Of a DNA stretch of 43,460 nucleotides, positions 1-6,331 are shown piece after piece. The translations under genes were made by a program, and so were the position numbers. Within the stretch, counting starts at the first letter, position 1, and each line of letters begins with the position of its first letter. A model generated the notes under the pieces. It was not told the origin of the DNA and did no database searches. It saw only the letters and a program-made list of their open reading frames with translations. Source of the stretch: Bacteroidota bacterium (GTDB taxonomy: Bacteria > Bacteroidota > Ignavibacteria > Kapaibacteriales > UBA2268); NCBI GenBank assembly GCA_022707965.1, contig JAKIZO010000020.1, positions 1 through 43,460 on the forward strand, written 5' to 3'.

Positions 1-2
1 TA

Positions 3-434
3 AAAAATGCAATTAAAGCACGCAGTATATTCCCATTATTGTGCACTTCCGGGAAAAATTTAGCTGGAATCACAAGATTTTTAGATTTTGTAGTAGATTA
101 TTTGCCATCACCGTTAGAATTACCAGTGAATACCGAAAGCGGTTCGACAGAAGTAACAACTGATGTTGCGAAGCCTGCTTCTCTTTTTATTTTCAAGATG
201 TTTTCTGATGCAAAAACTGGCGATATGACTTTCTTCCGTGTTCACACTGGAAAGGTGCGTTCGGGTCTCGATATGATTAACAGTAACCGCGGACAAAGCG
301 AACGAATTGGTCAAGTTTATACAGTTTGCGGGAAGAAGAGAACAGAAGTAGCTGAAATTCCTGCGGGTGATATTGGTGCGACTGTGAAATTAAAAACTAC
401 AAATATTAACGAAGAATTTCAATGTTGTTTATAG
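3..434 (+). CDS. fusA: elongation factor G, front fragment (5' end outside window, frameshifted at 3' end)
   Basis: Translational GTPase that moves tRNA and mRNA through the ribosome. The reading frame is already open at base 3 and enters with residues typical of the end of the EF-G G domain (LLCTSGKN, then FVVDYLPSPLELP, the usual lead into domain II). Domain II follows with FRVHTGKVRSG and AGDIGATVKLK. The GTP-binding motifs lie outside the window. The frame stops at 432-434, immediately after the point where the rest of EF-G continues in another frame from about base 421, so this is one gene broken by a frameshift rather than a complete protein. The overall sequence resembles the paralogous EF-G type of Bacteroidota. 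Whether the break is real or a sequencing error cannot be decided here. Confidence 0.85.
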   Translation, partial: KNAIKARSIFPLLCTSGKNLAGITRFLDFVVDYLPSPLELPVNTESGSTEVTTDVAKPASLFIFKMFSDAKTGDMTFFRVHTGKVRSGLDMINSNRGQSERIGQVYTVCGKKRTEVAEIPAGDIGATVKLKTTNINEEFQCCL

Positions 435-1395
435 AAAAGTTGAATATCCTAATCCAAAAGTTCGCACAGCGGTTGTTCCAAAAACCAAAGGCGAAGAAGA
501 AAAAGTTGGTATGGGACTAAATAACTTGCACGCAGAGGACCCAACCGTAGTTATCGAACATTCACAGGAACTTCGCCAGACAATTGTTTATGCACAGGGC
601 GAACTTCATCTTGGAGTAATAAAATGGCGTTTAGCAAATCGTTACAAAGTAGAAGCAGACTTTATTGAACCGCGCGTCCCTTATCGCGAAACAATACAAA
701 AACCGGCCCGCGGAATGTATCGCCATAAGAAACAATCTGGCGGTGCAGGTCAGTTTGCAGAAGTGCATATGTTAATTGAACCCTGGGTGGAAAATATGCC
801 CGACCCAGCAGGGCTCACGGTTCGTGGAAAGGAATTAATTCAACTCGATTGGGGTGGAGTGCTTGAATATGTCAACTGTATTGTTGGTGGTGTAATTGAT
901 GCTCGTTTTATGCCTGCAATTCTCAAAGGTATTATGGAAAAAATGCAGGAAGGACCACTTACAGGTTCGTATGTTCGCGATATTAGAGTGTCGATTTACG
1001 ATGGGAAAATGCACCCCGTTGATTCTAACGAAGCTGCATTCAAGACTGCTGGTATGATGGCATTCAAAGAAACATTTGTTCAGGCTGCACCAAAAATTTT
1101 AGAGCCAATTTACGAACTTGATATAAAGGTACCCGAAGAATTTATGGGCGATGTTATGAGCGATTTGCCATCGCGTCGTGGCTTAATTCTTGGAATTGAC
1201 AGCGAAGGCAAGTATCAGAAGATTAAAGCTCGTATGCCACTTGCTGAACTTGACAAGTATGCAACTGCATTACGCTCGATGACACAAGCTCGCGCTACTT
1301 ATTCTGCAAAATTTGTTGAATATCAAACTGTTCCACCTAACGTGCAACAAGAATTAATTGAAGCTTACAAGAAGAGCCAGCAAGAAGAAGCTTAA
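421..1395 (+). CDS. fusA: elongation factor G, rear fragment (domains III-V)
   Basis: Continues the EF-G gene in a different frame from the fragment ending at 434. The matching frame is open from about base 421 (NVVYRKVEYPNPKVR) although the first ATG is at 511. Recognisable EF-G stretches include QGELHLGVIKW (domain III), the domain IV segment with YRHKKQSGGAGQF, GPLTGSYVRD and DGKMHPVDSNE, and the domain V segment PEEFMGDVMSDLPSRRG followed by the usual C-terminal YQTVPPNVQQELIEAY. The C-terminal part looks intact and conserved, with no further stops. This argues for a single recent indel or an assembly error near 417-421 rather than an old pseudogene. A hairpin terminator follows at 1423. 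The N-terminal half lies upstream of the window. Confidence 0.88.
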   Translation, partial: NVVYRKVEYPNPKVRTAVVPKTKGEEEKVGMGLNNLHAEDPTVVIEHSQELRQTIVYAQGELHLGVIKWRLANRYKVEADFIEPRVPYRETIQKPARGMYRHKKQSGGAGQFAEVHMLIEPWVENMPDPAGLTVRGKELIQLDWGGVLEYVNCIVGGVIDARFMPAILKGIMEKMQEGPLTGSYVRDIRVSIYDGKMHPVDSNEAAFKTAGMMAFKETFVQAAPKILEPIYELDIKVPEEFMGDVMSDLPSRRGLILGIDSEGKYQKIKARMPLAELDKYATALRSMTQARATYSAKFVEYQTVPPNVQQELIEAYKKSQQEEA

Positions 1396-1422
1396 TAATA
1401 TTTTCGATAATAAATATGCAAA

Positions 1423-1456
1423 GGCTGTTTCTCAAAAAAGAAGCAGCCTATTTTAT
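1423..1456 (+). terminator. rho-independent terminator after EF-G
   Basis: A stem of GGCTGTTTC pairs with GAAGCAGCC (one G-T pair) across a short A-rich loop and is followed by a T-rich stretch. It lies 28 bases after the EF-G stop codon. The same GGCTGT-type stem recurs at 1616 and 6276. Confidence 0.75.
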
Positions 1457-1615
1457 TATCTAACCCAAAAGGTATGTCAAACATAAATGAAAGATAAATT
1501 TGTAGGGACACGACAAAGATAAAACCTTACAATTTTTGTGTCAAAACCTTCGAAAAGTGAGAAAACTGCCGAAGAATATAAAACTTAAACTAATGAAAAA
1601 GTGCTTACAAATAAT

Positions 1616-1648
1616 AAAAAAGGCTGTCTATTGAGAGACAGCCTTTTT
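1616..1648. terminator. bidirectional terminator, serving the FKBP gene
   Basis: A perfect 8-bp stem (GGCTGTCT at 1622-1629, AGACAGCC at 1636-1643) with a 6-base loop has an A-run on its left and a T-run on its right, so it can end transcription from either side. It lies 21 bases beyond the stop of the minus-strand FKBP gene. The roughly 160 bases between this hairpin and the one at 1423 hold no gene I can recognise. Confidence 0.8.
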
Positions 1649-1668
1649 ATATTAAAATAAGAAAATGA

Positions 1669-2394
1669 CTATTGTTCAATACCTAAAAGCTCAACTTCGA
1701 AAATCAGAACTTCATTAGGTCCGATAACACCACCAGCACCATTTTCACCATAGCCAAGCTCGGGTGGAATGTAAAATCTATATTTTGAACCTACGGACAT
1801 CAGTTGTAATCCTTCGGTCCAGCCTTTAATCACACCATTCAGTGGGAAAGTAACAGGTTCCCCCCTATCATAGGAACTATCGAATTTATTACCATCGATT
1901 AAAGTGCCTGAGTAATGAACTTTAACTTTATCGTTAGCAGTTGGTTTTGGTCCATTTCCTTCTGTTAGGACTTCGTATTGAAGTCCCGAAGCAGTAACTT
2001 TTACATTAGGATTTGTTTTATTTTTTTCTAAAAATTCCACAGCTTTTTTAGTATTGGCAGCAGCTTGTTCTTTTTGTTTTTGTTCATATTTTGCTTGCAA
2101 TTTGGTGCTAAAAGATTGGAGGATAGCCATAACTTGTTCGTCGTCAAGTAATTTAACATTTGAATACAAAGCATCGTTCATTCCCATCTTAACTTTATCG
2201 AGGTCGAAGTATAATTCATCTCTTTTTAAGTTATTACCAATATTGATACCAATTGCATAAGCAACGGAATCCTCATAAGTTTTCAGTTCAACACCAGCAG
2301 GTTGAGCAGAAAGTTTTGTTTTAGAAGGTTTGTTCTGGGCATTCAAAGTGCTCAATAACAAAAATGAAGCAACTATAAAAAACAAATAACGCAT
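1669..2394 (-). CDS. exported FKBP-type peptidyl-prolyl cis-trans isomerase (FkpA/Mip-like)
   Basis: Folding helper that isomerises Xaa-Pro bonds, probably in the periplasm or at the outer membrane. An N-terminal signal peptide (about residues 1-19, ending LNAQ) is followed by an FkpA/Mip-type helical dimerisation domain (DSVAYAIGINIG onward, residues about 42-125). The C-terminal FKBP domain (about 130-241) carries VKVHYSGTLIDG, FDSSYDRGEP, VIKGWTEGLQLM, YGENGAGG and a final VLIFEVELL, all standard family signatures. The start is well supported: a GGAG ribosome binding site lies about 7 bases before the ATG. The gene stands alone, with its own terminator at 1616-1648 and a 73-base gap to the ccdA-like gene upstream. 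Confidence 0.92.
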   Translation of the reverse strand: MRYLFFIVASFLLLSTLNAQNKPSKTKLSAQPAGVELKTYEDSVAYAIGINIGNNLKRDELYFDLDKVKMGMNDALYSNVKLLDDEQVMAILQSFSTKLQAKYEQKQKEQAAANTKKAVEFLEKNKTNPNVKVTASGLQYEVLTEGNGPKPTANDKVKVHYSGTLIDGNKFDSSYDRGEPVTFPLNGVIKGWTEGLQLMSVGSKYRFYIPPELGYGENGAGGVIGPNEVLIFEVELLGIEQ

Positions 2395-2467
2395 TTAGAA
2401 ACTCCGAAAATAATATTAATACAACTAACAAATTTAATGATAAATCTCTACTTTATAAAGAATTATT

Positions 2468-3169
2468 TTAAAAAGAGATGTAAATAAGATAAAAACCAGC
2501 CAAAATTACTAAAACCCCGCAAGTCTTTTTAATTATCTTCGACAAATTCGATTTTTCAGTCCATTTAAGATAGTTCCCTACTTTATGGGCGAGTGTTCCT
2601 GCAAGCACAATGACAAAACAGTGCCCAATTGCGAAGTAACCCAAAAGAGATATTGGCAAAACTGGCTCAGAGTTAGACAACTGAAAAACTACTCCTAATA
2701 CAGGTGCCATAAAAGCAAAAGTGCAGGGACCAAGTCCAATACCGAAAATCAATCCAAGCAGGAAAGGTTCAAACAAACCACCATATTTTGTATTATTATG
2801 AGAAAAACCTCCCCAATTAAGGTTGAGAATATCGAGCATATAAAGCCCGACAATGAAGAAAACAGATGCAACTATCAAATTACCCCAAACGCCTACATCG
2901 CCCATTAATCTACCTAATGAATAGGTAATCAAACCAATGACAGCAATAGTTATTAAAATTCCGACAGAGAAAATCAAAGATATTATAAATGAACGTGAAG
3001 TTGTTCTTATATCATTTCTTGAAGTTAAATAGCCGATAATCAGAGGGATGCTCGCAAGATGGCAAGGAGAAAGCAAAATACTGAGAACACCCCAAGTGAA
3101 CGAACTGATACCTGCAAAAATATAACTACCATAAAGAAGTTCGGAAAGCTTTGTGAAAATTATATCCAT
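2468..3169 (-). CDS. CcdA/ArsG-like thiol-transfer membrane protein
   Basis: Six-helix inner-membrane protein of the CcdA/DsbD-core superfamily, which carries reducing equivalents from cytoplasmic thioredoxin to thiol partners outside. The paired redox cysteines are visible: C36 in the motif SPCHLASIPLI and C149 in GLGPCTFAFMAP, each at the start of a helical hairpin. A further Cys lies at about 184 in GHCF. Members with this motif in arsenic-type operons have been called ArsG, proposed as an aromatic arsenical efflux permease, so either electron transfer or export is possible. It is the last gene of a seven-gene operon beginning at arsR (6201) and follows the thioredoxin lipoprotein by 8 bases, which points to the lipoprotein or ArsF-like protein as its partner. 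An AGGA site precedes the ATG. Confidence 0.85.
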   Translation of the reverse strand: MDIIFTKLSELLYGSYIFAGISSFTWGVLSILLSPCHLASIPLIIGYLTSRNDIRTTSRSFIISLIFSVGILITIAVIGLITYSLGRLMGDVGVWGNLIVASVFFIVGLYMLDILNLNWGGFSHNNTKYGGLFEPFLLGLIFGIGLGPCTFAFMAPVLGVVFQLSNSEPVLPISLLGYFAIGHCFVIVLAGTLAHKVGNYLKWTEKSNLSKIIKKTCGVLVILAGFYLIYISF

Positions 3170-3177
3170 ATTAAATC

Positions 3178-3588
3178 CTAATTAACAATTTTCAGTCCAA
3201 CTGATTGAAGGAATTTATCAATTTCCTCTTCGGGATAGTAGCCTTCGTGCCTGTGTAATTCATTACCTTGTCGGTCGACAAAGACCTGAGTTGGGATAAG
3301 CCTGATGTCAAACGATTTCGATTTTTCGGGTTCTTTATTTTCATCAATGAAAACAACTTCGATTTGGTCGGCGTATTTTTTCTGTATTGCCTCCATAACA
3401 GGTTTCATTTGCTTGCAAGGTATGCAGGTTGTCGAACCAAATTCATAGAATATTATTTTTGCAGTGCTTTCATTAGAGCTTATCTCTTTATTTTGCTTAC
3501 TTTTATTATCTTTGGTTTCGGCAGGTTTATTGTTTTTATTGCAGCCGAAAGCTAAAAATAAAATACAAAGAAACAAGATGGTTCTCAT
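3178..3588 (-). CDS. thioredoxin-fold lipoprotein
   Basis: A 136-residue thioredoxin-like protein held on the membrane by a lipid anchor. The lipobox LAFGC puts the acylated Cys at residue 16, followed by a Lys/Asn/Glu-rich linker to about 40. The thioredoxin domain (about 43-135) has the active site CIPC at 55-58 and the cis-proline at about 99 (LIPT). The export signal places it outside the inner membrane, where the neighbouring CcdA-like protein could keep its cysteines reduced. Its ATG overlaps the TGA of the small thioredoxin gene upstream (ATGA), a sign of co-translation. Confidence 0.88.
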   Translation of the reverse strand: MRTILFLCILFLAFGCNKNNKPAETKDNKSKQNKEISSNESTAKIIFYEFGSTTCIPCKQMKPVMEAIQKKYADQIEVVFIDENKEPEKSKSFDIRLIPTQVFVDRQGNELHRHEGYYPEEEIDKFLQSVGLKIVN

Positions 3589-3824
3589 TTTTCACCTTTC
3601 AACATTGATAATAACTGTTTATCTGATGGAACAGAGCCAATGCTAACAACTACCTCATCAATAACCAGTGCGGGGGTCATTATTATTCCGTAGCGGCTGA
3701 TTTGTTCGATGTCCGAAACTTTGGTGATTATTGCGTCAATGTTGTATTGTGCAACAATATCACGAACTTTTCTTTCCAACGAGTTGCATTTTGCACATCC
3801 CGTCCCAAGAATTTTGATATGCAT
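3585..3824 (-). CDS. small redox-active disulfide thioredoxin (MTH895/TM0996-like)
   Basis: A 79-residue single-domain protein of the small thioredoxin family (thioredoxin_3 type), with CAKC at residues 10-13 directly after the first strand (IKILGTGC) and a cis-proline at about 51 (MTPALVI). It has no signal peptide, so it should act in the cytoplasm as a thiol carrier. A GGAGC site precedes the ATG at 3824. It is one of two such paralogs in this operon (the other at 4247-4489). The two share CAKC and the YGIxxTP segment but are clearly diverged, which suggests separate partners rather than a fresh duplication. Confidence 0.88.
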   Translation of the reverse strand: MHIKILGTGCAKCNSLERKVRDIVAQYNIDAIITKVSDIEQISRYGIIMTPALVIDEVVVSIGSVPSDKQLLSMLKGEK

Positions 3825-3836
3825 TGAATTGCTCCA

Positions 3837-4238
3837 TTATTTTAAATAATCATTTATTTCAATTGAAATGTAACGGGACATTTTATCAAAATTACCTGTA
3901 AACTTCCATATTTTGTCTAAATTTTTCCATTTCACCTGTTTGTTATTTTCAAATTTGGCGATAATGAGTGCTTGATTTTCGAGATTGTATTGCTTTTCAT
4001 AGTTATTCGTGGTATCAGAAACATAGTCAATGCACTCAAACACAATTTTCTTGTTTTTCATTTCCTTGTCAAATTTTTGATTGAGCGTCATTTTAATCTC
4101 ATTTTCAATTTGCAAACAGGTATGGCAACGGATTGGACCGTGAAAATAGAAAACTTTTACAAATGAATTAGTAGATGGATAAATACTACTTGAAAAAATA
4201 AAAAGCAAAATCAGCCAAATTGATACTTTTCTTATCAT
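3837..4238 (-). CDS. arsF: ArsF family-like exported CxxC protein
   Basis: A 133-residue protein with an N-terminal signal or anchor (residues 1-22) followed by VKVFYFHGPIRCHTC. The YFHG...RCxTC motif (C38, C41) is what I recognise from proteins named ArsF, the proposed nitroreductase subunit of arsEFG operons that reduce nitrophenyl arsenicals. That name comes from family memory, not from a search. The rest is a thioredoxin-like alpha/beta fold rich in Lys and Asn. It lies between two small CAKC thioredoxins, 8 bases after the one at 4247. If exported, its cysteines would face the periplasm and could be fed by the CcdA/ArsG-like protein. Confidence is good for the family and low for the actual substrate. 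Confidence 0.72.
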   Translation of the reverse strand: MIRKVSIWLILLFIFSSSIYPSTNSFVKVFYFHGPIRCHTCLQIENEIKMTLNQKFDKEMKNKKIVFECIDYVSDTTNNYEKQYNLENQALIIAKFENNKQVKWKNLDKIWKFTGNFDKMSRYISIEINDYLK

Positions 4239-4246
4239 TGGAAAAG

Positions 4247-4489
4247 CTATAAATATTCTTCTATAATTTTTTTACAATCATTTACATTCAAAAGTTTGCC
4301 GAATGAAACAACTTTTTCATTTATAACCAAACCAGGTGTAGCCATAATACCATAGGACATTATCTTATCGAGTTCGGTTACTTTTTCAATTTGAGCATCA
4401 ATATTCAATTCGCTTACAGCTTGCTGAACATTTTCTTGCAAGCGAACGCATTTAGCGCATCCTGGACCTAATACTTTAATTGTTAGCAT
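4247..4489 (-). CDS. small redox-active disulfide thioredoxin
   Basis: An 80-residue thioredoxin_3-type protein with CAKC at residues 11-14 and cis-proline at 52 (ATPGLVI). It has no signal peptide, so it is a cytoplasmic thiol carrier. The ATG at 4489 has a strong GGAGAG site. It follows the permease gene by 15 bases in the ars-like operon. Similar small proteins commonly sit next to DUF318/ArsP permeases, where they are assumed, not proven, to act on the permease's cysteine pair or on the bound metalloid. Confidence 0.88.
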   Translation of the reverse strand: MLTIKVLGPGCAKCVRLQENVQQAVSELNIDAQIEKVTELDKIMSYGIMATPGLVINEKVVSFGKLLNVNDCKKIIEEYL

Positions 4490-4504
4490 AATAACTCTCC
4501 AAAA

Positions 4505-5803
4505 TTAATAAAACAAACCAAAAATATATCCAGTAAGGGTAGACATAATAACAACCAAACTAACAAATATTAATGTTTTTTTTGTGCCCATAATACTTTT
4601 AATAACAAGCATATTAGGCAAAGATAGTGCAGGACCAGCAAGCAAAAGTGCAAGAGCAGGACCTTTTCCCATTCCACTGCCGAGCAATCCCTGAACAATT
4701 GGAACTTCGGTTAATGTAGCGAAATACATAAAGGCACCTACAATAGATGAAAAGAAATTTGCACCAAGGGAGTTCCCACCGACAAGGAAAGAAATCCATT
4801 CAGATGGGATAATTCCCTCATTACCAGGGCGACCCAAAGCAAAGCCCGCGATAAGAACACCCCACAAGAGCAGTGGAGTAATTTGTTTGGTGAAATCCCA
4901 GGTTTGGTAGAGCCAATCTTGCATTTCGTCGTTTCCTGTTTTAGTTAGGTAGGTTAATGCAACAATACCCGCTAAAAATGGAATAAGCGGATTTCCATAA
5001 AAAATAATTGATAAAGCAATAATTGGAATGACAACTGCAATTATTTTTTTTAACTTTACTTCGTACCAAACTTCTAAGACAACGGCGAAAATTGTAGAGA
5101 GAATAGATGTTATCCACCATTTATTTTGAAATAAAAAGTAGAAGAACTTTTCATCAGGGCTGGCTTTGCCCCAATTTGCGAAAACAAGAATTGCTATCAT
5201 CAACCCAAAATATACAACATTATGATATAATTTATGCCTGATTTCTGGTTGTGGAAGCTCTGCCTGTTGAATTGCCTTTTCCTCTTCTTCTTTTCGGAAG
5301 ATAAAATGCATAATCAAACCAATAATAATACTGAAGGCAATTGAACCAACAGCACGAGCAACACCTAACTCAACTCCGATAACTTTCGCTGTCAATATTA
5401 TTGCAAGAACATTTATTGCAGGACCTGAATATAAAAACGCAGTAGCGGGACCAATACCGGCACCCATTTTGTAAATACCCGCAAATAATGGCAAAACAGT
5501 GCAAGAACATACAGCCAATATGCTACCAGAAATTGATGCAACACCATAAGCAAGCACTTTGTTCGCTTTTGCACCTAAATATTTCATTACAGATTGTTGA
5601 GAAATGAAAACTCCAATCGCACCTGCAATAAAGAAAGCAGGAATGAGGCAAAAAATCACGTGTTCGCGAGCGTACCATTTTGCTAAATACAATGCTTCGA
5701 AAATAGCGTTATCAAAACGATGTTCTCCAATAGGAAGAAAATAAAAACCTAAAAACACAAGTCCTAAAATCAGGAGAATTTTACCTTCTTTTTTCCAATC
5801 CAT
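4505..5803 (-). CDS. ArsP/DUF318-type permease
   Basis: Multi-helix inner-membrane permease of the PF03773 type, a family that includes the organoarsenical exporter ArsP and permeases linked to metal efflux. The hallmark segment VCSCTVLPLFAGIYKMG, with a CSC pair around residues 99-101, is followed by GPATAFLYSGPAINV, and the second half repeats the pattern (GPALALLLAGPALSLPN). About ten hydrophobic helices are visible. I place the start at the ATG at 5803, which overlaps the arsR stop as TAATG. A GTG nine bases further upstream is the longer alternative. The CSC pair suggests direct binding of a trivalent metalloid or metal. The substrate is not certain: methylated or aromatic arsenicals, or a soft metal, are all possible. 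Confidence 0.85.
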   Translation of the reverse strand: MDWKKEGKILLILGLVFLGFYFLPIGEHRFDNAIFEALYLAKWYAREHVIFCLIPAFFIAGAIGVFISQQSVMKYLGAKANKVLAYGVASISGSILAVCSCTVLPLFAGIYKMGAGIGPATAFLYSGPAINVLAIILTAKVIGVELGVARAVGSIAFSIIIGLIMHFIFRKEEEEKAIQQAELPQPEIRHKLYHNVVYFGLMIAILVFANWGKASPDEKFFYFLFQNKWWITSILSTIFAVVLEVWYEVKLKKIIAVVIPIIALSIIFYGNPLIPFLAGIVALTYLTKTGNDEMQDWLYQTWDFTKQITPLLLWGVLIAGFALGRPGNEGIIPSEWISFLVGGNSLGANFFSSIVGAFMYFATLTEVPIVQGLLGSGMGKGPALALLLAGPALSLPNMLVIKSIMGTKKTLIFVSLVVIMSTLTGYIFGLFY

Positions 5804-6201
5804 TATTTGCACCTTTTACCATTTGTCTCAATTTGAATTAAATTGTATCTATTTGCATTTTCAATTTCTGCCAAATCTTTTATTAATTGTGGTTCATTAG
5901 AAAAATATTTAGAAATAACATCTAATACAGCAGAATTATAGTCATCAATTTCATCGCAAATTTTATAATTTATCCATTTTCCTTCTTTCTCATCAATAAT
6001 AAAACCGGCATTTTTTAAAACTGATAGATGACTTGAAATAGTTGAAGTGTTTAGTCCTAATATAGAAGTAATTTCACAGACGCACAAAGGCTTTTTCATA
6101 AGAAGCATCAATATTCTTATTCTATTCGGTTCAGATACAGCTTTTAGAACTTCAATCTTTTTTCTCATACTCAAAAAACGTTTTGACATTTTGACAATCA
6201 T
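5803..6201 (-). CDS. arsR: ArsR/SmtB-family metal(loid)-responsive repressor
   Basis: Winged-helix repressor that leaves DNA when it binds a metalloid or metal. The core is present: SEPNRIRILMLL, then LCVCEI (C40, C42), then a recognition helix TSTISSHLSVLKNAGF and the wing EKEGKWINYKI. The CVC pair in the DNA-binding helix corresponds to the As(III)/Sb(III) site of classical ArsR (ELCVCDL), so arsenite-type sensing is likely. A further Cys is at the very C-terminus. It is the first gene of the operon and probably represses it. The ATG at 6201 lacks a clear ribosome site. Met5 or Met12 (MRKKIEVLK) may be the true start. I found no convincing operator. Confidence 0.9.
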   Translation of the reverse strand: MIVKMSKRFLSMRKKIEVLKAVSEPNRIRILMLLMKKPLCVCEITSILGLNTSTISSHLSVLKNAGFIIDEKEGKWINYKICDEIDDYNSAVLDVISKYFSNEPQLIKDLAEIENANRYNLIQIETNGKRCK

Positions 6202-6275
6202 CGAAATGAAAATTACAAACTAAATTAATAATTACAAAAAAATTGTCCTGTTATATCGAGAAATATAAATCAAAT

Positions 6276-6308
6276 AAAAAGGCTGTCCTTTTTCGGGACA
6301 GCCGTTTT
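6276..6308 (-). terminator. terminator after the Omp28-like gene
   Basis: A perfect 8-bp stem (GGCTGTCC at 6281-6288, GGACAGCC at 6296-6303) has a 7-base loop. On the minus strand it is followed by a T-run (A-run 6276-6280 on the plus strand). It lies about 24 bases past the stop of the large minus-strand gene at 6332 and separates that gene from the arsR operon. Confidence 0.8.
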
Positions 6309-6331
6309 GTATGGAATATGAGAATTGCTAA

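Noticed and set aside
2429-2436. Bacteroidota-type -7 promoter element (TAAATTTG) upstream of the FKBP gene, and a similar TAATTTTG at 41898-41905 upstream of purB
   Set aside because: Neither has a clear -33 TTG at the right spacing, and most other upstream regions in the window lack the motif, so I do not call promoters from it.
6190-6260. Direct repeats TTGTCAAAA/TGTCAAAA and AT-rich symmetry near the arsR start as a possible operator
   Set aside because: The repeats lie inside the likely coding start and no dyad of ArsR type could be made out with confidence.
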